A stretch of 16,677 nt of DNA from positions 1 through 16,677 of the forward strand of contig JAGWSE010000024.1 of NCBI GenBank assembly GCA_028869395.1, given 5' to 3'. This document shows positions 6,586 to 13,341 of this stretch, piece by piece. Made by a program: the position numbers and the translations under genes. How positions within the stretch are numbered: position 1 is the first letter of the stretch; each line of letters starts with the position of its first letter. The notes under the pieces were generated by a model. That model saw only the letters and a program-made list of their open reading frames with translations. It was not told the origin of the DNA and did not search any database. The DNA comes from Alphaproteobacteria bacterium (lineage in GTDB: Bacteria; Pseudomonadota; Alphaproteobacteria; Caulobacterales; Caulobacteraceae).

Positions 6586-7379
6586 AACCGGTCCGGGAAG
6601 GGATCGTCCAGCAGCCCGTCGAGGAAGTCGAACACCGCGGCCTTGGTCAGCGCGTGCGGGATCGCGGAGAAGTGGTCGCAGCCCGGCACGGTGACGCCGT
6701 GGCCCTGCGGGAAGATGCGCGCCAGCTCTTCCGGATCGCCGGCCCCGGAATCGCGCTGGCCCGCCACCACCAACACCGGCATGGGCAGCATGCGCATGGC
6801 GTCCGGATCGAGCGGCGGATTGGTCGCCTGGACGAAGGCGGCGAGCGCCTTTCGGTCCTCCCCCTGCTCGTCCGCGAACTGGCGGAAGCTGCGCAGCACG
6901 GGCTGGCCGATGCTCTCGGGATCGTCCGCCAGCATGGCCTCGGCCATCGGATTTCCGGTCACCGGCTCGCGCGGCTCCAGCAACTTGCCGCCCACGCCGC
7001 CCAGGATCAGGTTCGAGACCCGCTCCGGGGCGTCCAGCGCCGCCTGCAGCACCGTCCGCGTGCCCATGGAGTAGCCGAACAGGTCCGCGCGCTCGACACC
7101 CACGTGGTCCAACAGGGCCAGCAGGTCGGCGGCCAGCCGGGCGCGCGTATAGGCCTCCGGCTGGTAGAGCTTGGCGCTTTCGCCGTGGCCGCGCTGATCG
7201 AGGGCGACGACACGCGTCCCGCGCCGCTCGAAGGCGCCGTACCAGCCCGTCCTGCGCCATCCCTCGCTGCGGTTCGAGGTGAAGCCGTGGGCGAGCACGA
7301 TGGTGCGCTCCGGCCCGCCCGCGGGGGTGATGTCGTCAAAGGCGAGGCTGACGCCGTCCGGCGTGGTGAAGCTGGTCAT
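6582..7379 (-). CDS. Alpha/beta-fold hydrolase
   Basis: A 265-residue single-domain alpha/beta hydrolase without a signal peptide. The oxyanion-hole segment is LAHGFTSNR (His31-Gly32), the strand-5 region reads ALDQRGHGES, and the nucleophile elbow is GYSMG with Ser104. The probable acid is Asp210 (AGQRDSGAGD) and the probable base is His236 (GCDHFSAIP). Esters, lactones or C-C bonds of ring-cleavage products are the usual substrates; the sequence does not choose among them. The gene lies 81 bases downstream of the Rieske oxygenase gene on the same strand, so the two may be co-transcribed. An inverted repeat lies in that gap. Its stop overlaps the EAL remnant's stop by 3 bases. Confidence 0.85.
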   Translation of the reverse strand: MTSFTTPDGVSLAFDDITPAGGPERTIVLAHGFTSNRSEGWRRTGWYGAFERRGTRVVALDQRGHGESAKLYQPEAYTRARLAADLLALLDHVGVERADLFGYSMGTRTVLQAALDAPERVSNLILGGVGGKLLEPREPVTGNPMAEAMLADDPESIGQPVLRSFRQFADEQGEDRKALAAFVQATNPPLDPDAMRMLPMPVLVVAGQRDSGAGDPEELARIFPQGHGVTVPGCDHFSAIPHALTKAAVFDFLDGLLDDPFPDRF

Positions 7380-7396
7380 GGGGGGACGTTAGTCTT

Positions 7397-7418
7397 CCCT
7401 TCCTGTCCGCGGGAAGGG
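7397..7418 (-). repeat. Inverted repeat between the Rieske oxygenase and hydrolase genes
   Basis: CCCTTCC (7397-7403) and GGAAGGG (7412-7418) are exact inverted repeats with an 8-base loop. No U-tract follows on the minus strand, so it could be a partial terminator, a processing stem in a shared message or an operator for the hydrolase gene. Function is not determinable from the sequence. Confidence 0.35.
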
Positions 7419-7460
7419 GGGAACCGCAGGCCGCCGTGCGCGGATGGGGGCGATCGAACC

Positions 7461-8558
7461 TCAGCTTCGCCAGCGGAGCGTCGCAGCCTGGACGGGGTTC
7501 CGGAACGGCCGCCCCTCGCGGCGGCTGGCCTCCCACTCGCGCTTGAGTTGGTGGTACCACTTGGCCTGCTTGTCGGCGTCGTCGATCCACATCAACGGCG
7601 GGTCGTATTTCAGCCCCTGGTTCTGCAGGTTCACCATGTCGCCGTCCTGGCGCAGGAAGGCGCGCGCGCCGGCGGCGATGAATGGCTTCAGGAGGAAGAA
7701 GGCCGGGTGGTCGGACCAGATGATCTGGGTGATCCGGGTCTTCGTCTCGCTCACCGGCGTCAGGCAGGTGAGCGACAGCACCTGCCGCTTGCCCACCGTC
7801 ACGTGCTCCCAGCGCAGCCCCGGCAGCTGGAAGGTGATCTCCGTCAGCGGCTCGCCGCCGAGGACGGCATAGGCGCGCGAGTTCTTCGAGGGCTCGTGGC
7901 GGACCATGGAGAAGCCCGCCTCGCGCGGCTCGAACTTCTTCGCCTTCTCGTGCTGGCTCTTGGCCGAGCGCCACCACCACTGCTGGTGCACATAGGGGCC
8001 GTGCGCCGGGTCCATCAGCCCGACCACGGCGTGGTCGACGTGGGAATCGAAATCCATCCGGTCGACCAGCTTCGGCTTTCCACCTACCACGCCCGGGAAC
8101 ACCGGCGGCGGCCGGTCGGGCTCCGAGAGGCCGCGCGCATCGGCGGCCACCCAGACGAAGATCAGGCCCTGGCTCTCGGCCACCGGATAACGCCGCACCC
8201 GGATGCGCGAGGCCTCCAGCGCCTGGTCCTCCACCAGCGAGGGGATCGCCGCGCAGGCGCCGTCCTGTCCGAACCGCCAGCCGTGGTAGGGGCATTCGAC
8301 CGTCTCGGCGCCAGAGGCCTCGCGGTGGAAGCGTCCGGCCGACAGCGGGGCGGCCCGGTGCGGGCAGATGTCCCTGAGCGCGAACAGCTGGCCGGATCTG
8401 GAGCGGCCGAGCATCACCGGCTCGCCCAGCATCTCGTAGCGTCGCAGCTCGCCCGGCTTCAATTCGGAGGCGAGCGCGGCGAAGTACCAGATGTCGGTCA
8501 GGAATCCCTGGCCGAAGCGGCTCTCCGTCCTCGCAACCTTGCTGTCGCCCTCGGCCAT
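7461..8558 (-). CDS. Rieske non-heme iron oxygenase, alpha subunit
   Basis: A 365-residue ring-hydroxylating or O-/N-demethylating oxygenase subunit. The Rieske [2Fe-2S] ligands are complete: Cys65-x-His67 (CPHRAAPL) and Cys89-x2-His92 (CPYHGW). The catalytic domain carries the mononuclear iron site at MDPAHGPYVH (His186, His191), with Asp175 (HVDHAV) in the position that usually links the two iron centres. The length and the VDRMDFDSHVDH segment fit the single-component vanillate-demethylase-like branch rather than alpha-beta hexameric dioxygenases. No beta subunit, ferredoxin or flavin reductase gene is adjacent, so electrons must come from a partner encoded elsewhere. It is divergent from the MDR reductase gene and upstream of the hydrolase, which suggests a small catabolic set. 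The substrate is unknown. Confidence 0.88.
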   Translation of the reverse strand: MAEGDSKVARTESRFGQGFLTDIWYFAALASELKPGELRRYEMLGEPVMLGRSRSGQLFALRDICPHRAAPLSAGRFHREASGAETVECPYHGWRFGQDGACAAIPSLVEDQALEASRIRVRRYPVAESQGLIFVWVAADARGLSEPDRPPPVFPGVVGGKPKLVDRMDFDSHVDHAVVGLMDPAHGPYVHQQWWWRSAKSQHEKAKKFEPREAGFSMVRHEPSKNSRAYAVLGGEPLTEITFQLPGLRWEHVTVGKRQVLSLTCLTPVSETKTRITQIIWSDHPAFFLLKPFIAAGARAFLRQDGDMVNLQNQGLKYDPPLMWIDDADKQAKWYHQLKREWEASRREGRPFRNPVQAATLRWRS

Positions 8559-8574
8559 GCGCCGGGTTTAACCG

Positions 8575-8637
8575 CGCCTCTCGCGAGGCGGAAGTGCGTA
8601 GAAGCCCCTAGCACGGGTTGCGCAGGCGCGAGGCGCC
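8575..8637. promoter_or_regulatory. Two short dyads in the divergent oxygenase/reductase spacer
   Basis: The 121-base spacer between the two divergent genes has CGCCTC-TCGC-GAGGCG (8575-8590) and GGCGC-GAG-GCGCC (8625-8637). Their position suggests operators for a shared regulator, but in GC-rich DNA such short dyads are common. No clear -10/-35 pair stands out for either gene. Confidence 0.25.
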
Positions 8638-8679
8638 GCGTCACAGTGCCTCCAGACACCTTTGGGGGAGGGACGATCC

Positions 8680-9687
8680 ATGAGCCTGAAGAACCGGGAG
8701 ATCCATCTGGCCAGGCGCCCGGACGGTCTCCCGAAGCCCGACGACTTCCGCCTCGTGGAGACCGAGGTCCCCGACATCGCCGACGGCCAGGTGCTGATCC
8801 GCCAGCTCTACATGTCGGTGGATCCGGCCATGCGGCCGAGGCTGACGGTCGGCTACGAGCTCGATCAGGTGATGGCGGGCGGCGCCCTGGGTCGCGTGGA
8901 GCGGTCGAAGAATCCCGATTTCGCCGAGGGTGACCTGGTCCGCAACCAGCTCGGCTTCCGGGAGTACGCCGTCTCCGACGGGCGCGGGCTCTCGAAGCTT
9001 GCGCCGGAGCCCGGGATCCCGCTCACCGCCTACATGTCGGTGCTGGGCGGCACGGGCTTCACGGCCTACGGCGGGCTGCTGGAGATCGGCGGGCTGAAGG
9101 ACGGCGAGCAGGTCTTCGTCTCCACGGCGGCCGGCGCGGTGGGCTCGGTCGCGGCCCAGATCGCCAAGATCAAGGGTTGCTACGTGATCGGCTCGACGGG
9201 TTCGGCGGAGAAAGCCGCCTGGCTGCGCGACGAGGCCGGGCTGGACGCGGTGATCAACTACAAGGAAACGCCGATCCGCCAGGGCCTGAAGGCCGCCGCG
9301 CCCAAGGGCGTCGACGTCTACTTCGACAACGTCGGCGGCGACCATCTCGACGCCGCGCTCGCCTCCATGAACACGCTCGGCCGCGTGGCGGTCTGCGGCA
9401 TGATCTCGGGCTACAACAACCCGGGCGCCCGCACCCCGGTCTACAACCTGTCGAACATCATCTATGGCCGGATGAACCTGCGGGGCTTCGTGGCTACCGA
9501 CTTCATGCACCTGCGGCCGCAGTTCGAGACCGACATGCGCCAGTGGCTGCGCGAGGGGAAGATCAAGTGGCGCGAGACCGTCCTCGACGGCATCGCCGAG
9601 GCGCCCCACGCCATGGTCGGCCTCATGCAGGGCGAGAACATCGGCAAGATGCTGGTGAAGCTCTCCGAGGAGGAGGTCCCGGCGTGA
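8680..9687 (+). CDS. NADP-dependent MDR oxidoreductase (CurA/leukotriene B4 dehydrogenase-like)
   Basis: A 335-residue zinc-independent medium-chain reductase. The N-terminal half begins with NREIHLARRPDGLPKPDDF, the typical opening of the 2-alkenal/enone reductase branch (CurA, prostaglandin reductase), and includes YMSVDPAMR. The Rossmann half shows GGTGFTAYGGL and the nucleotide loop AAGAVGS at residues 150-156, followed by DVYFDNVGGD, all standard for NADPH binding. No structural-zinc Cys cluster is visible. These enzymes reduce the C=C bond of alpha,beta-unsaturated ketones or aldehydes. ATG 8680 has a strong ribosome site, GGGGGAGGGA (8663-8672), and the TTG at 8662 lies inside that region. 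The next, broken gene starts within its stop codon, so the two probably share a message. Confidence 0.88.
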   Translation: MSLKNREIHLARRPDGLPKPDDFRLVETEVPDIADGQVLIRQLYMSVDPAMRPRLTVGYELDQVMAGGALGRVERSKNPDFAEGDLVRNQLGFREYAVSDGRGLSKLAPEPGIPLTAYMSVLGGTGFTAYGGLLEIGGLKDGEQVFVSTAAGAVGSVAAQIAKIKGCYVIGSTGSAEKAAWLRDEAGLDAVINYKETPIRQGLKAAAPKGVDVYFDNVGGDHLDAALASMNTLGRVAVCGMISGYNNPGARTPVYNLSNIIYGRMNLRGFVATDFMHLRPQFETDMRQWLREGKIKWRETVLDGIAEAPHAMVGLMQGENIGKMLVKLSEEEVPA

Positions 9688-10067
9688 TCCGCCTGGCGAT
9701 GCTCGCCGCGGTGGCCGCGGCGGGGCTGGGGGCGCCCGCCGCCGCAGAAAGTCCGAAGGCGGATTAGGTCATGGCGCCGTTCTTCGGCGCGGACCTTCAG
9801 ATAGACAATTTCGAGGGCTGGCACGCCGACCGACATCTGGCTGCGGACCATACCTACACTCAGACCGGTTCGGACGGCGAGGTCACCGGGACCTGGTCCG
9901 TGGAGGGCGGCAAGCTCTGCACAGTGCAGAAGACCCCACCACCGCCGGCGGATCGCGCGTCGCGCTACTGCAACCTGGGTCCCGGCCACAAGGTCGGCGA
10001 CAAGTGGCGGGACACCGATCCGGTGACCGGCAATCCGATCTTCTTCTATCTCGCGCCAGGCGACTGA
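9684..10067 (+). pseudogene. Small secreted protein interrupted by an in-frame TAG after its signal peptide
   Basis: A GTG at 9684 overlaps the previous gene's stop (GTGA) and opens a signal peptide: Met-Ile-Arg, a hydrophobic run LAMLAAVAAAGLG, then APAAAE with likely cleavage after Ala21. At codon 28 the frame meets TAG (9765-9767). After two more codons the same frame continues, with an ATG at 9771, for 98 residues to TGA 10065-10067. That part has GTWSVEGGKLC and RYCNLGPGHKVGDKW, with two cysteines that could form a disulfide, which fits an exported domain. It resembles small periplasmic proteins of unknown function; I cannot name a family. One substitution (for example AAG or CAG to TAG) explains the break. 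Alternatives are a sequencing error, stop readthrough, or translation from ATG 9771 giving a cytoplasmic product. Confidence 0.65.
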
Positions 10068-11677
10068 AGCTTCAGGAACGCCGCCGCGTAGGGCGAAAGG
10101 CCGAGCGAGCGGCCCCTGAGCTCGGCCTCGCCCGCGCGGACGGGCAGCAGCTCGGCGCCTTCCAGGGCCGCGATGTCGGGCGCCTTCGGCTCGCCGGACA
10201 GGTTGAAGACGCAGGCGATGGTCTCCTCACCTTCGGTGCGCGTGAAGGCGAGGATCGGATCGGGCGCGTCCAGGAACTCGAGGTCCCCCAGCCGCATCGC
10301 CGGCGAGCCCCTGCGGAAGGCGATCATCTGGCGAGCGAAGGCCAGATTGGAGTCCGGCTCGACCTCCTGGGCGGCGACGGAGAGGCCCTCGTGCTCGCGC
10401 GCCATGGGCAGCCACGGCTCGCCGCGCGTGAAGCCTAGGTTGGGCTCGGCGGAATCCCACGGCATCGGCGTGCGGCAGCCGTCGCGGCCGCCCGTGTAAG
10501 GCCAGTAGAGGTCGCCCACCGGATCGCGCAGCTGCGCGCGCGTCAGCTTCGCCTGCGGCAGGCCCAGCTCCTCGCCCTGGTAGACGAGCGTCGTGCCCTT
10601 CAGGCTGACCAGCAGGGCGAACATCAGCCGGGCAAGCTCGGGCGGCGGATCGTCGCCGCCGAACCGGCTGACAGTCCGCGGCACGTCGTGGTTGGAGAAC
10701 GAGATCGTCGGCCAGTGGGTTGGATAGGCCGCCAGCGTCTCATAGTGGCCGCGCACGAAGTCGGGCGTCAGGTTTCGCTGCAGCAGGAGCACGAAGGTGT
10801 AGCCGGAGTGCAGGCCGGAGTCGGGCGACAGGTATCCGCCGCAGCGGTCCTCTTCTTCCGAGAACTCGCCGAACACGAACCGCGCGCCGCCTTCGGCGTT
10901 GTGGGCTTCCACCCGCCGGCGGATGACCTCCAGCATTTCCTCGTTTTCGGGCAGGTTGCTGTCGTGGAAGTGCCGCTGCAGGTTGCCGGCGTGGCTCCAG
11001 TGGTGGCGCGTGCGCTCGGCGGCCGGCACCGGCGGATTGTCGGCCAGCGACTCGTCGTGGAGGTAGGTGCCGGCCACGTCCAGCCGGAAACCGTCGACGC
11101 CCTTCTCCAGCCAGAAGTCGAGGACCTTCAGCGCCGCCTCGCGCGCCTCGGCGTTGCGCCAGTTCAGTTTCGGCTGCTGCCTCAGGAACTTGTGGTGGTA
11201 GTGCTGGCGCCTGGCCGGCTGGTAGGCCCAGGCGGGACCGCCGAACACCGAGAGCCAGTTGTTGGGCGCGGTGCCGTCCGCGGCCGGATCGGCCCAGACG
11301 TACCAGTCGGCCTTCGGACCGTCCTTGCCGCCGGTCAGGCTCTCCACGAACCAGGGATGTTCGTCCGAGGTGTGCGACAGCACCTCGTCGAGGACCACCT
11401 TCAGTCCCTTGTCGTGGGCGGCGTCCAGCAGCCGCTCGAAATCGGCCATGGTCCCGTAGTCGGGGTGGACGGCGTCGAAGTCGGCGACGTCGTAGCCCCA
11501 GTCGCGGTCCGGAGAGGGGTGGATCGGCGACAGCCAGATCCCGTCCACGCCCAGCGCCTTGATGTAGTCGAGCTTGGCCTCGACGCCGGCCAGGTCGCCC
11601 TGGCCGTCGCCGTCGGCGTCGAAGAAGCTGCGCACATAGACGTGGTAGAGGACCGCGCCCTTCCACCACGGCGCCAT
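10046..11677 (-). CDS. GH13 alpha-glucosidase (alpha-amylase family)
   Basis: A 543-residue glycoside hydrolase of family 13, cytoplasmic because no signal peptide is present. The (beta/alpha)8 barrel motifs appear in order: GIWLSPIHPSP, DEVLSHTS..HPWF (region I), GFRLDVAG with nucleophile Asp200, FVFGEFS with acid/base Glu271, and SFSNHDVPRT with the transition-state stabiliser Asp331. The DNPP segment after the nucleophile and the overall length point to the alpha-glucosidase/oligo-1,6-glucosidase side of GH13 (subfamily 23-like), which releases glucose from the non-reducing ends of maltose-type sugars. The last 80 residues form the usual beta-sandwich C domain. It starts 7 bases after the clpP-like gene, so they are probably co-transcribed, and its 3' end overlaps the broken secreted-protein gene by 22 bases. 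No maltose transport gene is in the window. No clear ribosome site precedes the ATG. Confidence 0.9.
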   Translation of the reverse strand: MAPWWKGAVLYHVYVRSFFDADGDGQGDLAGVEAKLDYIKALGVDGIWLSPIHPSPDRDWGYDVADFDAVHPDYGTMADFERLLDAAHDKGLKVVLDEVLSHTSDEHPWFVESLTGGKDGPKADWYVWADPAADGTAPNNWLSVFGGPAWAYQPARRQHYHHKFLRQQPKLNWRNAEAREAALKVLDFWLEKGVDGFRLDVAGTYLHDESLADNPPVPAAERTRHHWSHAGNLQRHFHDSNLPENEEMLEVIRRRVEAHNAEGGARFVFGEFSEEEDRCGGYLSPDSGLHSGYTFVLLLQRNLTPDFVRGHYETLAAYPTHWPTISFSNHDVPRTVSRFGGDDPPPELARLMFALLVSLKGTTLVYQGEELGLPQAKLTRAQLRDPVGDLYWPYTGGRDGCRTPMPWDSAEPNLGFTRGEPWLPMAREHEGLSVAAQEVEPDSNLAFARQMIAFRRGSPAMRLGDLEFLDAPDPILAFTRTEGEETIACVFNLSGEPKAPDIAALEGAELLPVRAGEAELRGRSLGLSPYAAAFLKLQSPGAR

Positions 11678-11684
11678 GACAGGG

Positions 11685-12308
11685 TCAGGCCTCGCCGATG
11701 TGGTGGATGATCTTCGAGACGATGCCGTAGTCCACGGCCTGCTCGGCGCTCATCCAGAAGTTCCGCTGGGTGTCGCGGTCGATCTTCTCCAGCGGCTGAC
11801 CGGTCTCGCGGGCGATGATCTTGTTCACCCGCTCGCGCATCTTGATGATCTCCTCGGCCTCGATCTCGATGTCCGAGGCCTGGCCGCGCACCCCGCCGGT
11901 CGGCTGGTGCAGCAGGAAGCGCGTGTTGGGCAGGCAGAGACGGTTCTCCTTCTCGGCACCCAGGAAGATGTGCGCGCCCGAGGAGGCCACCCAGCCGGTG
12001 CCGATCACCTTCACCGGCGCCCCGCAGAAGCGGATCATGTCGTGGATGGTGTCGCCGCTCTCCACGTGTCCGCCCGGCGAGTTGATGATCATCCGGATCG
12101 GCGCGTCGCTTTCCGAGGCCAGCGCCGTGATCTGAGCGGTGACGCGCTCGGCCAGGCGCATGTCGATCTCGCCGAAGACGAGGACGGTCCGGGACTTGAA
12201 GAGGGCGTTCTGGACCGGGCCCGCCGTCATCGGCATGTCGGGAAGGCGGCCCTTCTCGTCGTCTTCATCCGGCTCTTCGTCGTCCAGCCAGACTCGCCAT
12301 TGTGTCAT
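11685..12308 (-). CDS. ClpP-family protease subunit (second-type ClpP) with Asn at the catalytic Asp position
   Basis: A 207-residue ClpP-like subunit. Normally such subunits form the barrel that degrades unfolded proteins delivered by ClpX or ClpA. Fold motifs are complete: INSPGGHVESG, the nucleophile loop VASSGA with Ser109, LLHQPTGG with His134, and the handle region to MSAEQAVDYGIV. Ser-to-His is 25 residues and His-to-third-residue is 49, exactly the spacing of E. coli ClpP (97/122/171), which puts Asn183 (DTQRNFW) where Asp is expected. The nucleophile loop also has Ser in place of the usual Met after the active Ser. An acidic N-terminus (residues 9-18) replaces the common ClpP propeptide. 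A strong ribosome site (AAGGAG, complement of 12315-12320) precedes the ATG. It may work as part of a mixed ClpP1-ClpP2 ring, which is inference. Confidence 0.88.
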   Translation of the reverse strand: MTQWRVWLDDEEPDEDDEKGRLPDMPMTAGPVQNALFKSRTVLVFGEIDMRLAERVTAQITALASESDAPIRMIINSPGGHVESGDTIHDMIRFCGAPVKVIGTGWVASSGAHIFLGAEKENRLCLPNTRFLLHQPTGGVRGQASDIEIEAEEIIKMRERVNKIIARETGQPLEKIDRDTQRNFWMSAEQAVDYGIVSKIIHHIGEA

Positions 12309-12382
12309 GAAGGGCTCCTTGTAGAGGGCGGCCGCGCCCGCGCGCCTTGGTCCTAGCGCCTGGGGCCGCGGTGAAGTTCGCT

Positions 12383-12426
12383 AGAGGAGTTATTTGCCCC
12401 CGAGGGTTCCCGCAAGTGGCTCCTCT
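12383..12426. promoter_or_regulatory. 44-base two-part dyad overlapping a candidate clpP promoter
   Basis: AGAGGAG (12383-12389) pairs with CTCCTCT (12420-12426), and TTGC (12394-12397) pairs with GCAA (12412-12415). Both pairs share one centre and are separated by 4 bases on each side, so the structure is symmetric. On the minus strand a candidate -35 TTGCGG (12415-12410) and -10 TAACTC (12392-12387), spaced by 17 bases, lie inside it. An operator controlling clpP, or a hairpin in its leader, is plausible. Confidence 0.35.
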
Positions 12427-12449
12427 CCTCCGGGTGCGGCGCGGGCGAC

Positions 12450-12478
12450 TTGACCTCGCGTCGGGCGGCGTCGCAAAT
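12450..12478 (+). promoter_or_regulatory. Candidate promoter of the SDR gene
   Basis: TTGACC (12450-12455) and GCAAAT (12473-12478) are separated by 17 bases and lie 39 bases before the start codon. TTGAC is a good housekeeping -35; the -10 is weaker but starts with GC as alphaproteobacterial -10 elements often do. Confidence 0.4.
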
Positions 12479-12516
12479 GGCCCAGGATCAAACAACCGTT
12501 TTAGAGGAAGCCCGTC

Positions 12517-13314
12517 ATGAGCCAGGTGTTGGACAGGCCCGGCGTGAAGCTCCCGGAGCTTTTCGACCTGACCGGCAAGGTTGCCATAATCACCGGCTCC
12601 TCGCGCGGCATCGGCAAGGCCATCGCCGAGCGTATGGCCGAGCACGGCGCGAAGGTCGTCATCTCCTCGCGCAAGGCCGGCCCTTGCGAGGAAGTGGCCG
12701 CGTCGATCAACGAGACGCATCCCGGCCACGCCATCTCGGTGCCGGCCAACATCTCCTCGAAGGACGACATGCAGCGGCTGGTGGACCAGACGCGCGCCGC
12801 CTTCGGCAAGGTCGACATCCTGGTCTGCAACGCGGCCTCCAACCCCTATTACGGCTCGCAGCTCGACATCACCGACGACGCCTTCAACAAGATCCTCTCC
12901 AACAACATCGTCGCCAACAACTGGCTGATCTCGATGGTCGCCCCGGAGATGAAGGAGCGCCATGACGGCGCGGTCATCATCGTCTCCTCGATCGGAGGCC
13001 TCCGCGGCTCGACCGTGATCGGCGCCTACTGCATCTCCAAGGCCGCCGACATGCAGCTCGCCCGCAACCTGGCGCAGGAGCTGGGCCCGGCCGGCATCCG
13101 CGTGAACTGCATCGCGCCGGGCCTGGTGAAGACCGACTTCGCCCGCGCGCTGTGGGACACCCCCGAAGGCGAGAAGCGCGCCTCCTCCGGCACCCCGCTC
13201 CGCCGCCTGGGCGAGCCGGACGATATCGCCGGCGCGGCGGTGTTCCTGGCCTCGAAGGCTGGCTCCTGGATGACCGGCCAGACGGTCGTCGTGGACGGCG
13301 GCTCCACCTGCTGA
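12517..13314 (+). CDS. Short-chain dehydrogenase/reductase (SDR), classical type
   Basis: A 265-residue NAD(P)H-dependent oxidoreductase. The cofactor loop is TGSSRGIG (residues 26-33); the Arg-rich context after it (SSRK) favours NADPH. NAAS follows in the expected place. The catalytic residues are Ser158 (VSSIGG), Tyr171 and Lys175 (AYCISK). RVNCIAPG and the terminal TGQTVVVDGG are standard for the family. About 20 residues precede the first beta strand (VKLPELFDLTGK), as in SDRs annotated as acyl-CoA or steroid and secondary-alcohol dehydrogenases; the substrate is not readable. AGAGGAAG (12503-12510) is the ribosome site. It is divergent from clpP across 208 bases and convergent with the aminotransferase gene. 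FabG itself is usually shorter, so a housekeeping fatty-acid role is less likely. Confidence 0.88.
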   Translation: MSQVLDRPGVKLPELFDLTGKVAIITGSSRGIGKAIAERMAEHGAKVVISSRKAGPCEEVAASINETHPGHAISVPANISSKDDMQRLVDQTRAAFGKVDILVCNAASNPYYGSQLDITDDAFNKILSNNIVANNWLISMVAPEMKERHDGAVIIVSSIGGLRGSTVIGAYCISKAADMQLARNLAQELGPAGIRVNCIAPGLVKTDFARALWDTPEGEKRASSGTPLRRLGEPDDIAGAAVFLASKAGSWMTGQTVVVDGGSTC

Positions 13315-13316
13315 GC

Positions 13317-13341
13317 GAAGGCTTGGGCAGACCCGACCTTC
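13317..13341. terminator. Weak stem-loop between the convergent SDR and aminotransferase genes
   Basis: GAAGG (13317-13321) pairs with CCTTC (13337-13341) and GGG (13325-13327) with CCC (13332-13334), leaving a small asymmetric bulge. It sits between two convergent stop codons where a shared terminator would be expected, but there is no T-run on either side. Confidence 0.3.

Noticed and set aside
6654..8933. A 759-codon plus-strand frame across the hydrolase, oxygenase and reductase genes.
   Set aside because: It is a codon-bias shadow: it crosses two real minus-strand genes with complete active sites, is rich in Arg, Gly and His, and shows no domain.
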